DNA of 64,000 bases from an uncultured Armatimonadota bacterium (GCA_903910385.1 CAIVZM010000024.1:41609-105608); one strand, 5' to 3'; positions 7,792 through 17,609 are shown, numbered from the stretch's first letter. Notes: a model not told the origin generated them from the letters alone. Translations and numbers: made by a program.

Positions 7792-10700
7792 AAGAAATCA
7801 TACTGTTCGAACTGCGATTTCGTTTAAGGCAACCTTCGACTTATATCTTTGCGGCTGTTCTGTTTACCCTCGGACTGCTGTTCGTCTCGACCGATGTCAT
7901 CCAGATCGGCGGCGGCAGTGGGCGGATTATGGGTAATGCCCCTTATGTCATTGTCGTCGCGGGTAATATATTGACCCTTCTCGGAGCGATTATCGCTTCT
8001 TCCCTGATGGGAACAGCGATTTATCGCGATTTTGAAGCGAACGCGCACGAACTTTTCTTCACGACGCGATTGACCAAACGGGATTACTTTATTGGTCGGT
8101 TTATCGGCGCATTCATCGTGACTCTGGCAGTATTTTCGTTCATCCCGCTCGGATTTCTGGCAGGGATCGTTGCGCCCTGGGCGGACAAGACAAACTTCGG
8201 GCCGTTTCGTGCGGAGTCCTACCTCACGTATCTTGGCGCCTTTATGATTCCGAATCTGTTTTTGCTCGGGACATTATTCTTTGTCTTCGGCGCATTGACC
8301 CGGAGTTTGCTGGCAATATATGTACAGGGGATTATCGTACTGGTCGGATATTTGATGGCGCAAGGTCTACTCTCCAGCCTGGAAAACAAAAATCTTGCCG
8401 CCTATCTGGATCCTCTGGGAATCGGTGCGACCGCTCTGACGACTCGCTACTGGACCCTGGCGGAAAAGAATACGAACCTCCTGCCGATGACGGGACCGCT
8501 TCTGTATAACCGTCTGCTCTGGACGGGAATCACCGTGGGCGTTTTCGTTCTGGGGTATCGGTTATTCGAGTTTTCCAAATTCGCGCTGGCGTTGCCAAAA
8601 GTGAGGCGTTCTCAAACGGGGCAATCGTCAGGCGCCGCTTCCGCCGAGGGCGCCGCGCTGACGTTGATTTCGCTCTCCGGTCCGAACGATTTCGGTAACC
8701 GTCGAGACGCAAGCGCAGGCGAAGCCTTTATACGCTTGACGCGATTTTACTTTCGTGAGATCGTCCGTGGTGTTCCTTTCCTCGCCATTACCTTGATGGG
8801 AATCATGTTGCTTCTCGTCAACGCATGGCAGGCGGACAATGTGTTCGATACGCCGGTCTATCCTGTAACAAGAGTAATGATGCAGACCGTTGCAGGGTCC
8901 TTCGGTCTCTTTCTGTTAATTCTGATTACCTTTTACGCCGGGGAACTGACCTGGCGCGAACGCACATTGCGTCTGGATCAGGTGACGGACGCTTTGCCTG
9001 TCCCTACGACGGTGAGCATCCTGTCTAAAGTGACGGCAATGCTGCTAATGCTGCTGGCTCTCAATGGGGTTTTGATTCTAACGGGTATAGGCGTTCAAGC
9101 GGTAAAGGGGTATTTTCAGTTTGAGATACCTCTCTATCTGGCGTATTTTCTGGCTTACATCTTTCCGAATCTGGTGGTATTGACGTTAACGGCGTTCTTC
9201 TTGCACGCCGTAATCAACAACAAGTTCATAGGGCATACCGTTTTGATCCTGTTGTTTATTTCGTCGCAGACGCTACCGCTCCTGAAACTGGACCGACATT
9301 TGTATCGATTTGGCAGCGTCCCGAATTTAACCTATTCAGACATGAACGGGTTCGGACCTTTCGTGGCGCAATCGTTCTGGTTCGGGTTGTACTGGTTCGC
9401 CGTCAGCATCGTTCTTCTGACCCTTGCCGTGAAACTATGGGTACGTGGAAAGGACGATTCTCTGGTATCGCGATGGCGTAAAGGTCAAATGGGGCGCGCC
9501 GTGACCGGTATTGCCGGAGCGGCTTCCCTGACTGCAATTGGAGTGGGAGGATTCATTCTTTACAACACGGATGTCCTCAATGAATACATTCCTCAGAAAG
9601 AATCTCTGAAACGGCAGGCGGACTACGAGCGAACCTACAAACAGAACTGGTCTAAAAAGCCTATGCCGCGCATCATTGCCGTCAAAATGGATGTCGATAT
9701 GCATCCTGAAGTTCGCGAATACATGGCAAAGGGGACATATCGACTCAAAAACAAAACATCAGGACCGATTACAGAGATCGCCCTACAATTATCAGACCCC
9801 AGACAGACAGTCAAGGAACTTAAATTCGGCATCTCTGCGACTCCGGACATCAAGGATCAGAAGACCGGATTCCGGACTTACAGGTTAGCGCGTCCAATGC
9901 AACCCGACGAGGAAACGACTCTCGACTTTACCGTAGGTTTCGACAAAAAAGGCTTCCTGAATGAGGGGATGGAAGTATCTATCGCGGCTAACGGCTCCTT
10001 TATCACCATGCCCGGTCCTGCGATTGGTTACCAGCCTCAGGGTGAAATAGCCGAAGAGGACGAACGGAAAAAGCAGGGTTTGCCACCGCGCCCGCGAATG
10101 CCGCCGGTCACCGATCTTGTCGCGCGTGGGAATACTTATATCGGCAATGACGCTGACTGGATCGATTTTGAGGCGGTAGTACGTACTGCGCCGGATCAAA
10201 TCGCTATCGCGCCAGGCTATTTGCAAAGAGAATGGTCGGAAAACGGTCGCCGTTGCTTCTCGTACAAAATGGATGCGCCTATTCGGAACTTTTACTCGTT
10301 CCTCTCCGCCCGTTATGCGGTTAAGAAAGATCAATGGGTTGGTAGGAACGGTAACAAAGTGGCGCTGGAAATCTATTACCACCCGGCGCACGCGTACAAT
10401 CTCGACCGAATGATGGCGGGAATGAAGGCGGCATTGAGCTATTGTTCTGAAAACTACACGCCGTACCAGTTCCGGCAGTTAAGGATTCTGGAGTTTCCCG
10501 CTTATCAGCAATTCGCCCAGTCATTCCCGAACACGGTTCCGTATTCGGAGAGCATCGGCTTCATTGCAAAAGTCAGTGACGATGCCGAAGATATCGACTA
10601 TCCATTCTATGTGACCGCGCATGAGACCGCCCATCAGTGGTGGGCGCATCAGGTTCTTGGCGGCAATGTAGAAGGGGCGACTATGCTTTCCGAATCGCTC

Positions 10701-11438
10701 GCTGAGTATACGGCGTTGAAGATTCTGGAGAAAAAGTATGGACCCGACCGGATCCGTCGCTTCCTGCGTTATGATCTAGACCGCTATCTGCGAGGGCGGG
10801 GCGGTGAGAAGGAAGGCGAAAACCCGCTGGTCAAAGTTCAGAATCAGCAGTATATACATTATCCTAAGGGAGCTTTGGTCTTCTACGCGCTTGCCGACCG
10901 TATCGGCGACGAAAAACTGAACGCCGCGCTTTCAGGGTTCGCAAAGGAGAAAGGATTCCAGCAACCGCCCTATACGACCGCACCGGAATTGATGACGTAT
11001 CTACGCGCCGCCGCACCGCCGTACGAACAGGACTTCCTGACGGATCTGTTCGAGAAGATTACGGTTTACGATTTACGCGCCACCACAGCGGAATCGGAAA
11101 AACTGGCTAACGGCAAGTATCGCGTGAAAGTGACGGTCTCAACCACCAAGAGCCATGCAGATAGTTCCGGCAAGGAATCCTCCGCCTCGTTGAACGATAT
11201 TTTCGATATCGGCGTCTTCGCAAAACTGGACAAACCTGCCCGTGATAAGGACGCTCTGGGCAAGCCGCTTCACTTTGAACGGGTACGTCTGACGGAAGGA
11301 GCAAAGACATTCACGTTCGATGTCGATGCGGAACCGGAAAAAGCAGGGATTGATCCTTATAACAAACTCATTGATCGTATTCCTTCGGACAATACGATAC
11401 GGGTGACAACTGGTAGTCAGATCACTGCTAAACCGTAA
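7788..11438 (+). CDS. ABC-2 permease fused to an M1-family metallopeptidase
   Basis: 1216-aa fusion. Residues 1 to about 600 hold two six-helix ABC-2 permease-like halves (roughly 15-270 and 330-600), the first ending in a Gly/Ser/Ala-rich linker. From about 640 the protein is extracytoplasmic and M1 aminopeptidase-like, with zinc ligands HETAH (H945, H949) and E969 in LSESLAEY, 19 residues after the second His as in this subfamily. The start is GTG, coupled to the ATPase. This architecture is known from Bacteroidetes and related genomes. The coupling of transport to peptide trimming is inference. Confidence 0.92.
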   Translation: MKEIILFELRFRLRQPSTYIFAAVLFTLGLLFVSTDVIQIGGGSGRIMGNAPYVIVVAGNILTLLGAIIASSLMGTAIYRDFEANAHELFFTTRLTKRDYFIGRFIGAFIVTLAVFSFIPLGFLAGIVAPWADKTNFGPFRAESYLTYLGAFMIPNLFLLGTLFFVFGALTRSLLAIYVQGIIVLVGYLMAQGLLSSLENKNLAAYLDPLGIGATALTTRYWTLAEKNTNLLPMTGPLLYNRLLWTGITVGVFVLGYRLFEFSKFALALPKVRRSQTGQSSGAASAEGAALTLISLSGPNDFGNRRDASAGEAFIRLTRFYFREIVRGVPFLAITLMGIMLLLVNAWQADNVFDTPVYPVTRVMMQTVAGSFGLFLLILITFYAGELTWRERTLRLDQVTDALPVPTTVSILSKVTAMLLMLLALNGVLILTGIGVQAVKGYFQFEIPLYLAYFLAYIFPNLVVLTLTAFFLHAVINNKFIGHTVLILLFISSQTLPLLKLDRHLYRFGSVPNLTYSDMNGFGPFVAQSFWFGLYWFAVSIVLLTLAVKLWVRGKDDSLVSRWRKGQMGRAVTGIAGAASLTAIGVGGFILYNTDVLNEYIPQKESLKRQADYERTYKQNWSKKPMPRIIAVKMDVDMHPEVREYMAKGTYRLKNKTSGPITEIALQLSDPRQTVKELKFGISATPDIKDQKTGFRTYRLARPMQPDEETTLDFTVGFDKKGFLNEGMEVSIAANGSFITMPGPAIGYQPQGEIAEEDERKKQGLPPRPRMPPVTDLVARGNTYIGNDADWIDFEAVVRTAPDQIAIAPGYLQREWSENGRRCFSYKMDAPIRNFYSFLSARYAVKKDQWVGRNGNKVALEIYYHPAHAYNLDRMMAGMKAALSYCSENYTPYQFRQLRILEFPAYQQFAQSFPNTVPYSESIGFIAKVSDDAEDIDYPFYVTAHETAHQWWAHQVLGGNVEGATMLSESLAEYTALKILEKKYGPDRIRRFLRYDLDRYLRGRGGEKEGENPLVKVQNQQYIHYPKGALVFYALADRIGDEKLNAALSGFAKEKGFQQPPYTTAPELMTYLRAAAPPYEQDFLTDLFEKITVYDLRATTAESEKLANGKYRVKVTVSTTKSHADSSGKESSASLNDIFDIGVFAKLDKPARDKDALGKPLHFERVRLTEGAKTFTFDVDAEPEKAGIDPYNKLIDRIPSDNTIRVTTGSQITAKP

Positions 11439-11456
11439 CTGTTTCTGTCCGCTGAC

Positions 11457-11497
11457 AACGGGTCATTCTATTCTCTGTGAGAGTAGGATGACCCGTT
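11457..11497. terminator. Bidirectional hairpin terminator
   Basis: AACGGGTCAT (11457-11466) pairs with ATGACCCGTT (11488-11497), and the stem continues inward as CTATTCTC/GAGAGTAG with one G-T pair. It lies between the rightward M1 fusion gene and the leftward SGNH gene, so it probably serves both. Confidence 0.75.
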
Positions 11498-11504
11498 TCC
11501 TGGC

Positions 11505-12158
11505 TCAGGAAAACCATTGGTATAGTTCTTTTGCCGCGAGACGGTGTCCGGCGGCATTAGGGTGGTTTCCCTGCGACATCAACTCCGACAAAGGCGTCCC
11601 GGCTTTTACCGCTGCCTTGAAGGCGATAAGGCTGTCCGACAAACCCACGCCAAACCGGTCTGCGAGTTCGAGCACCTGGGTCGCCTGCTGGTTCAGCGGT
11701 TTGTCCGTGTCCTCCAAAATCTCCGCTTGATCCGGCGTTGGTGTCATCAAGATGAGACGAATATCCCGCTTCTGCGCTTCGATGATCATCTTCGACCAGG
11801 CGGAATAGGCGCGCGGCAGTCCAATACCTCGATCATTCAACGAATAATCAATGGTCACTACATCCGGTCTCAATCGGAGCACATCTCGTTCGAAACGCTC
11901 TGAACCGGATTCACTGTTTTCACCACCGATAGCGGTGACAATCACATTTATAACCGCATGGGGAAATCGACGGGCAAGTTCCACTCGCAGGAGGTGCGGG
12001 TATGACTCTAATGAGCGAACCTCTGGGGTACGGAAATACCCTGCCGGAACGCTGTGACCATGACAAACAACGGTGACAATACGATTGGCTGGCCAATTCT
12101 TGCGGCATTCCGCAGTCAAGACAGAAAGATAATTACGTGGGTCCGCTATCATATACAT
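11505..12158 (-). CDS. SGNH/GDSL-family hydrolase
   Basis: 217-aa esterase-like protein. SGNH blocks in order: block I GHSVPAGYF with the nucleophile Ser near residue 36 (His replaces the usual Asp of GDS), block II Gly in AIGGENS, block III Asn in DYSLND, and block V NHPNAAGH carrying the catalytic Asn/His region. There is no signal peptide, so it probably acts in the cytosol on an ester such as an acetylated sugar. The substrate is unknown. It is convergent with the M1 fusion gene. Confidence 0.8.
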   Translation of the reverse strand: MYMIADPRNYLSVLTAECRKNWPANRIVTVVCHGHSVPAGYFRTPEVRSLESYPHLLRVELARRFPHAVINVIVTAIGGENSESGSERFERDVLRLRPDVVTIDYSLNDRGIGLPRAYSAWSKMIIEAQKRDIRLILMTPTPDQAEILEDTDKPLNQQATQVLELADRFGVGLSDSLIAFKAAVKAGTPLSELMSQGNHPNAAGHRLAAKELYQWFS

Positions 12159-12220
12159 GACATTTTACACCAATCAGGAATATTGTTGTTAATTCATTAC
12201 CGATACAATGAAGTGACGCC

Positions 12221-12742
12221 ATGAAAATCATTCGATGTACAAAGGCAAGACATGCTGAGCCCATTTTAGAGATTTTGAATGAAGCCATCCTGAATACAAC
12301 AGCCCTCTACGACTATAAACCTCGCACCATGGAGATCATGATGCAATGGTTTGACGCCAGAGAACTTTATGGTTATCCGATCATCGGAATCGAAACAGAT
12401 GGGGGAGAATTGATGGGTTTCGGTTCCTACGGGCAATTCCGTGACCGCCCCGCCTATAAGTATAGCGCTGAGCATTCGCTGTATGTCGATACGCGATTTC
12501 GGGGCAGAGGGGTTGGCAAGACACTGCTACAGGAAATTATCATCGCCGCGACGGCACAGGATTATCATACTCTCATCGCTGGAATCGATTCCGAGAACTT
12601 TGTAAGCATAACGTTGCACGAAAGGGTAGGATTTACCAGTTGTGGCAAAATTCAACACGCCGGATTCAAATTTGGCAGGTGGTTGGATCTGGTTTTTTAT
12701 CAGTTGCTATTGCCCACGCCTTTGTATCCACGGGAAGCATAG
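12221..12742 (+). CDS. GNAT N-acetyltransferase, phosphinothricin-acetyltransferase-like
   Basis: 173-aa acetyl-CoA-dependent acetyltransferase. The N-terminal pattern (ILEILNEAILNTTALYDY) and the acetyl-CoA pyrophosphate loop RFRGRGVGKTLLQE (about 93-106) match the Pat/Bar-like GNAT subfamily. The later HERVGFTSCGKIQHAGFKFGRW block is also typical of it. The substrate cannot be read from the sequence; members acetylate phosphinothricin, methionine sulfoximine or other amines. It is a single gene with its own short upstream region. Confidence 0.85.
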   Translation: MKIIRCTKARHAEPILEILNEAILNTTALYDYKPRTMEIMMQWFDARELYGYPIIGIETDGGELMGFGSYGQFRDRPAYKYSAEHSLYVDTRFRGRGVGKTLLQEIIIAATAQDYHTLIAGIDSENFVSITLHERVGFTSCGKIQHAGFKFGRWLDLVFYQLLLPTPLYPREA

Positions 12743-13143
12743 GATATTTAGATGCTATACCTTCAAACCGTTGACCGAGGAGTAACTACAGCTTTGACAT
12801 AACCCTGCAGGCATAGGGTAAGTTCACATTTTTATTGTGTATATAAATCACTGGACTGTATAGAGATCGACTCGAATTCCCAAAGTCCCCATTGAAATAG
12901 AATTTTTGAGCTTATATAGCAATTCTATTTGACATTTGATGCAATAATGTGGTATTCAATCAGAGATACGGCGAAATACTTTTGCATCAACACAACCTGT
13001 CTTGTGGCAATGCCAACTTTACAGACGTATCACCGCTTCGTTGCAGAAGATGTTGCCTTGTGAATCTGTTCAAAGAAGACTTGGATGTAAACGCGGTGTG
13101 GTTTTTCTTGAAAGGCTTCCTATAATAGGGAAGGAAAAGTGAT
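12743..13143. other. AT-rich intergenic region with a possible promoter
   Basis: About 400 bp without a convincing reading frame. TTGACA occurs at 12929-12934 with TATTCA 18 bp downstream, a weak promoter that would give a 5' leader of about 180 nt for the PEP-CTERM gene. TATAAT occurs at 13121-13126 but has no matching -35. No RNA gene was recognised. Confidence 0.4.
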
Positions 13144-14367
13144 ATGCGAATCCCATCAATCGTCCTGACGCGACCCGCTCTCACCGGGCGCGCTTTTATC
13201 GTCTCGACAGTGACATTACTGTTACTGTCTGCGCAATCCTCAGTCGTTAGAGCGCAAACCTATTTTGATACGTCTGGAGTGACCATCGGAACTACTTCTG
13301 GCGATGCTATTATTGGTCAGAATACGACGAATCCAATCACTGTTTATGGCAATAACAGTACCAATATTGGTTTATACGCCTATGTATACAATAACGCCAC
13401 CTTCAATATCAGTGGCGGTGTTGTCAATGGAGTCACCAACACCAAGAATAACAGTAATCTCGTAATGTCCGGCGGACTATTGAAAGATGATCTGTACACG
13501 GACGATGACAGTTCGGCGACCATTACCGGAGGTTCGGTAAAAGGGAACGTCATTACCAGTAATTCCAGTTCATTGACTCTGAGCGGCGGTATCTTTAGTA
13601 AATCGCTTGCTGTATACGATGATAGTATTGCGAACGTCAACGGCGGAACAATCACTCAATACGCTATTTTGGATACCAACGGCGTTCTCAACCAAACAGG
13701 CGGTAATATTATCAAAGGAGTCGAGACCTATACGAACAGCGCCTTCAATCTGTCCGGCGGAACGGTTTCAAACTACATCCAAACGTCGGATTCTAGCTCC
13801 TTTGTCTTCAACAGCGGTATCGTTAAAGCTGAAATAACCGCTTTTTCGATGAGTTCCATTCTCATCAACGGCGGAACGGTGACTGCGAACCTTTTTACCG
13901 CTGATACCAGTTCCCTTCGCATGACCGGAGGAACCGCAAACAGTCTGCAGTCGTTCAATTCCAGCTTTGTCAGCTTTGTAGGTGGGACATTGAAGGGCGA
14001 CCTTTTCACCTCGGATACCAGTGTGGTAAATATCAGCGGAGGCAAGATTAAGGGGAGTCTTTGGGTGAATGGCGGTTCTCTGTCTCTATTCGGCGGGGAT
14101 TTGATGACACAACTGGTAAACTCGAACTTTGTTGACGGTGGACTGTCGTATTCACAATACACTCTGTCTGGCGTATTGCAGGACGGGACCAGCGTTGCGG
14201 GTAAGAATCTCTACTTGCTGAATCCGTCAAGTGGCGGAACAGGTAGCCTCGCTCTGGTGAATGCGCCGGAACCAACTCCACTGGCGCTTCTGGGATGTGG
14301 TCTGGTAGTCGCCCTGTTGTCTTCACGCGGAGCGTTTGGACAAATTGCACGACGATTCAATCGCTGA
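13144..14367 (+). CDS. Secreted beta-solenoid repeat protein with PEP-CTERM anchor
   Basis: 407-aa surface protein. An N-terminal signal peptide (hydrophobic TVTLLLLSAQSSVVRA, cleavage near residue 38) is followed by about ten repeats of 20-21 residues built on a SGG/NGG turn and short hydrophobic strands (for example GGTVTANLFTADTSS), as in right-handed beta-helices. The C-terminus carries a PEP-CTERM-type sorting signal: PEPTP, a hydrophobic helix and Arg-rich tail (GQIARRFNR). Exosortase-dependent processing is expected. GGAAAAG precedes the ATG. A strong terminator follows. Confidence 0.78.
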   Translation: MRIPSIVLTRPALTGRAFIVSTVTLLLLSAQSSVVRAQTYFDTSGVTIGTTSGDAIIGQNTTNPITVYGNNSTNIGLYAYVYNNATFNISGGVVNGVTNTKNNSNLVMSGGLLKDDLYTDDDSSATITGGSVKGNVITSNSSSLTLSGGIFSKSLAVYDDSIANVNGGTITQYAILDTNGVLNQTGGNIIKGVETYTNSAFNLSGGTVSNYIQTSDSSSFVFNSGIVKAEITAFSMSSILINGGTVTANLFTADTSSLRMTGGTANSLQSFNSSFVSFVGGTLKGDLFTSDTSVVNISGGKIKGSLWVNGGSLSLFGGDLMTQLVNSNFVDGGLSYSQYTLSGVLQDGTSVAGKNLYLLNPSSGGTGSLALVNAPEPTPLALLGCGLVVALLSSRGAFGQIARRFNR

Positions 14368-14392
14368 TTGCTCTTTACAAAGTCAGTTCATG

Positions 14393-14432
14393 AAACAAAA
14401 CGACCTGTCCCAATGGACAGGTCGTTTTGTTT
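14393..14432 (+). terminator. Perfect 18-bp hairpin terminator
   Basis: AAACAAAACGACCTGTCC (14393-14410) and its exact complement (14415-14432) flank a CAAT loop, and the 3' arm ends in a T-rich run. It is the intrinsic terminator of the PEP-CTERM gene. About 230 bp of apparently non-coding DNA follows before the AraC gene. Confidence 0.88.
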
Positions 14433-14663
14433 TTGGGGTTTCGGCGCACTGCTGGTTCCAGGCTTTGACGCAGGAGAGTCAAAATACCGAATTTCCCATG
14501 GAAAATCGGATTTTTTGAATACATCTGGTCCATCTCGGAACTTCTGGTACATCGGTATTTGTTTCCCACCTGTACGATCAGAAGTAACCCTCATGCCTGA
14601 GAAAAATTCAAAACGATCCTTTCCGCCGTGTCGCCAACGTCGGATTAGCAAAGTCTGACGCAT

Positions 14664-15590
14664 ATGACTTTCAAATTGCAAGTAGAGCAAGACTCTGTTT
14701 CCGCTCCTGCCGTCTTTCCGGAAACGATAGAAGCCCACTATCGTTACAATTCTGGCACACAGATGCTCATTCGCGAATGTAAGCCCGGAGCGATTTCACT
14801 TGGTCACGGTCATCGCGAGCATGTCCTGATCTGTCGATGGGGTCGAAGCGAATCCTTGGCTGAAAGACGAAACGCTGAACCTATATATTCCGCTCTACGT
14901 TCCGATGGGCGATTGTATGAATCGCGTCATCTTCCCGTTCCTTCGGTAACGTTTATCCCGGCGCAGAATCCCTTTGCATGGGAATGGTCCTTCCGTTCGA
15001 ATTCGATTCACCTGTTGCTCGATCCAAAAACGCTGGAAGCTATCGATCCAGAACTCTTTGTTCCTAACAGCGAAGACATGCTGTTGCAATTTTACCGAAC
15101 CGACCCTTTTGTCGTTGCGCTGATGGAGCGCCTTCGCGACGAGCTTGCGGGTTCTGGTTATGGTTCTTCGCTGGCGACTGATAGCGTAATCAATCTACTG
15201 GGCATTCATCTCCTGAGGAAATACTGCAAGACGCCCCTGGTGAAAATTACTACTCCGTGCGGACTATCGGCAACGCGGAAACCATTAGTCCTCGATTTGA
15301 TCGAAGAACGCCTGACGGACAATATTCGACTGGAAGAACTGGCGGCTGTGGCGGGCATCTCACAATTTCATTTTGCACGGCAATTCAAAGCGTCCGTGGG
15401 CGTTTCACCACATGAGTACCAGTTGAGAAGGCGTATCGAACGTGCGCGAAATTTGTTGTTGGCTTCCTCTGAGCCGACGCAGACGGAAATCGCGCATTCG
15501 TTGGGCTTCTCCGATGAAAGTCATTTTCGAAAACACTTCAAACGCATCGTCGGGGTAACGCCCGGTCAATTCCGCAGCCAGTCAAGATAA
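14664..15590 (+). CDS. AraC-family transcriptional regulator
   Basis: 308-aa DNA-binding protein. The C-terminal 100 residues hold two HTH motifs: LEELAAVAGISQFHFARQFKASVGVSPHEYQ and IAHSLGFSDESHFRKHFKRIVGVTPGQFR. The N-terminal 200 residues are a cupin-like sensor region of unknown ligand. It precedes the lactonase-like propeller gene by about 170 bp on the same strand and may regulate the neighbouring secreted-protein genes (inference). No Shine-Dalgarno is obvious before ATG 14664. Confidence 0.9.
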   Translation: MTFKLQVEQDSVSAPAVFPETIEAHYRYNSGTQMLIRECKPGAISLGHGHREHVLICRWGRSESLAERRNAEPIYSALRSDGRLYESRHLPVPSVTFIPAQNPFAWEWSFRSNSIHLLLDPKTLEAIDPELFVPNSEDMLLQFYRTDPFVVALMERLRDELAGSGYGSSLATDSVINLLGIHLLRKYCKTPLVKITTPCGLSATRKPLVLDLIEERLTDNIRLEELAAVAGISQFHFARQFKASVGVSPHEYQLRRRIERARNLLLASSEPTQTEIAHSLGFSDESHFRKHFKRIVGVTPGQFRSQSR

Positions 15591-15757
15591 AAATGTCGGG
15601 CTAAAGTAGCAAGTTCGTACTGAAAGTCGGCAATTACATTCCTTCTATCTCGTTTCAGCGAATATAGAATTGCATTGCGGCTGAGGGAAGGACTTTCCTG
15701 AAAAGTTCAGCGCCGACCCTGCATCCGTGAATCCCCCTCTTGAGGAGACCGATCACT

Positions 15758-16855
15758 ATGATCCACACACGACGAAACGCGCTTAAAGTAGGCAGCGCAA
15801 TTTTTGCTATCCTGACAACGGTAGGTTCTGCGCTTTCCACGAAAACGGCGAACGCTCAGGCAGGAGCCGTTTTTACCACCACCAATACTGCGACCAATAG
15901 CGTCCGTATGTTCCTGCGCAGCGCCAATGGCGCACTGACCGCAGGCGCTGAGTATGCAACGGGCGGAACAGGCGGCGGGGGCGGTCTTGGAAGTCAGGGA
16001 GCCGTGATTTTATCGACGGACAACAAATGGCTTTTCGCAGTCAATGCCGTCAGCAGCGATATTTCGGTCTTTTCCGTGCAACCGAACGGTATCACTCTTA
16101 CAGGGCGATACCCATCGGGAGGTAGCCGACCGATCAGTCTCTCTATCTCGGGAAACCTTCTTTATGTGGTGAATGCCGGCATTCCCAACAACATTACCGG
16201 ATTTACGGTTTCCGCGAACGGCGTCCTGACGGCGATTCCGAACTCCACGCAGCCCCTGAGTGCGAATAACGCGAATCCGGGGCAGATTGGCTTCGATCCC
16301 TTCGGTGCTTTGCTCGCCGTTACCGAGAAGGGGACGAACATGATCAGCATCTTTGCGGTCAACGCCCAGGGCGCCGCCAGTCCCCGTGTCAGCGGTCAAT
16401 CTATCGGTAGCACCCCCTTTGGTTTCGGGTTCGACTGGCTCGGACGTCTGTATGTTTCCGAAGCGGCAAGCGCCAGCGTCTCGTCCTACTATATTTCTTC
16501 GTTCGGCATACTTCCGATCAGCGCCATCGTTGGAACTCTTCAGGCGGCTCCGTGCTGGGTTGCGGTCAGCAAAGGCGGAAATCGACTGTGGACGGGCAAT
16601 GCCGGAGCGAGTCGAAGCGTTTCCGCTTTCAGCATCGCAAAGAACGGCACAATCAATCTGATCGAATCGGTGGCGGCTGGCGGATTACAGGGAACCACGG
16701 ACCTGGCGATTGATGCCAGCAACCGCTATCTCTATGCTCTGGAAAATACGGGCGGAGCAGTTCGCGGCTTCCGTATCCTGCCAGATGGTCGGCTTGAATT
16801 GATCGGTTCCGTGGGCTCCTTTGGCGCTGGCTTCACGGGACTTGCGGCTTACTAA
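15758..16855 (+). CDS. Secreted lactonase-family beta-propeller protein
   Basis: 365-aa exported protein. The N-terminus is Tat-like or Sec-like (HTRRNALKVGSAIFAILTTVGSALS ... ANAQA). The mature part has seven-bladed lactonase/6-phosphogluconolactonase-type repeats with the patterns FAVNAVSSDISVFSVQPNG and YALENTGGAVRGFRILPDGRL. Metal-binding catalytic residues were not identified, so enzymatic lactonase activity is uncertain. I chose ATG 15758 because GAGGAGA lies 10 nt upstream; a TTG at 15740 overlaps that site. Confidence 0.82.
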   Translation: MIHTRRNALKVGSAIFAILTTVGSALSTKTANAQAGAVFTTTNTATNSVRMFLRSANGALTAGAEYATGGTGGGGGLGSQGAVILSTDNKWLFAVNAVSSDISVFSVQPNGITLTGRYPSGGSRPISLSISGNLLYVVNAGIPNNITGFTVSANGVLTAIPNSTQPLSANNANPGQIGFDPFGALLAVTEKGTNMISIFAVNAQGAASPRVSGQSIGSTPFGFGFDWLGRLYVSEAASASVSSYYISSFGILPISAIVGTLQAAPCWVAVSKGGNRLWTGNAGASRSVSAFSIAKNGTINLIESVAAGGLQGTTDLAIDASNRYLYALENTGGAVRGFRILPDGRLELIGSVGSFGAGFTGLAAY

Positions 16856-16903
16856 ACCCCCTCTCGCTGCGGAATGCAGAGATTCACATCATCGATCCTT
16901 GCG

Positions 16904-16930
16904 CCGGGAGAGATACTTAATTTCTCCCGG
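16904..16930 (+). terminator. Hairpin between the propeller and PEP-CTERM genes
   Basis: CCGGGAGA (16904-16911) pairs with TCTCCCGG (16923-16930) across an 11-nt loop. No T-tract follows. It probably ends or attenuates the propeller transcript. Confidence 0.5.
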
Positions 16931-16975
16931 ACGGACATAAACGGAATATTTCATTTCGTTCAGGAGTTTTTATCC

Positions 16976-17533
16976 ATGCACAAAAGAATGAGCGCCGGTA
17001 TCGCGCTACTTTCCCTGAGCGTTCTGACGCTCACCACATCTCCCGCCACTGCACAAATCATTACCAATGGAGGATTTGAGACAGGCGATTTTACCGGATG
17101 GACGCAAACCGGAAATTTCGGTTTCACCTTTGTGGATGGTGACCCCAACACGGACCTGCACGCCGCCTGGCTGGGAGCGTTTGGGACACAAGGTTATCTC
17201 GAACAGGACATAGTCACAACGCCGGGTCAATACTACCAACTGGGTTTCTTCCTGAATAACTTCGGGCAACCCAACTCCTTCGAAGCGGCGATTGACAACC
17301 TTACCACTTTTTCTGTGGTAGATATGCCGGATCAACCCTATGCTCCGTACACGATCGGCTTTACGGCGACGAACGCTTCCACTAATATCAAGTTTGGATT
17401 CTACAACAATACGGATTATTTCCATCTGGACGATGTATCCGTAACAGCAGTTCCGGAACCAGGCGTTCTTGCCTTTGGAGCGCTGGTGGGTGTTTCCCTC
17501 CTGGGGCTTATCCTGCGACGACGCAGACTTTAA
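16976..17533 (+). CDS. PEP-CTERM sorting domain protein
   Basis: 185-aa secreted protein. The signal peptide runs to about residue 27 (LLSLSVLTLTTSPATA). The mature domain starts NGGFETGDFTGWTQTG, the opening of a jelly-roll module common in exosortase substrates, and the C-terminus is VPEPGVLAFGALVGVSLLG followed by RRRR, a canonical PEP-CTERM anchor. I chose ATG 16976 because CAGGAG is 9 nt upstream; an ATG at 16874 has no signal peptide in register. Tandem stops TAA TAG end it. Confidence 0.85.
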   Translation: MHKRMSAGIALLSLSVLTLTTSPATAQIITNGGFETGDFTGWTQTGNFGFTFVDGDPNTDLHAAWLGAFGTQGYLEQDIVTTPGQYYQLGFFLNNFGQPNSFEAAIDNLTTFSVVDMPDQPYAPYTIGFTATNASTNIKFGFYNNTDYFHLDDVSVTAVPEPGVLAFGALVGVSLLGLILRRRRL

Positions 17534-17548
17534 TAGAAAACTTACCTG

Positions 17549-17583
17549 GGCGCGTTCCATTCCATGGCGGAAAAGAACGCGCC
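17549..17583. terminator. Hairpin terminator after the PEP-CTERM gene
   Basis: GGCGCGTTC (17549-17557) pairs with GAACGCGCC (17575-17583), followed by TATCTTCTC. It sits between convergent genes. Confidence 0.65.
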
Positions 17584-17609
17584 TATCTTCTCACTTCTTT
17601 CTGAGGCAA

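Noticed and set aside
12743..13143. tRNA or small RNA gene in the AT-rich gap
   Set aside because: No cloverleaf, T-loop or terminator pattern was found.
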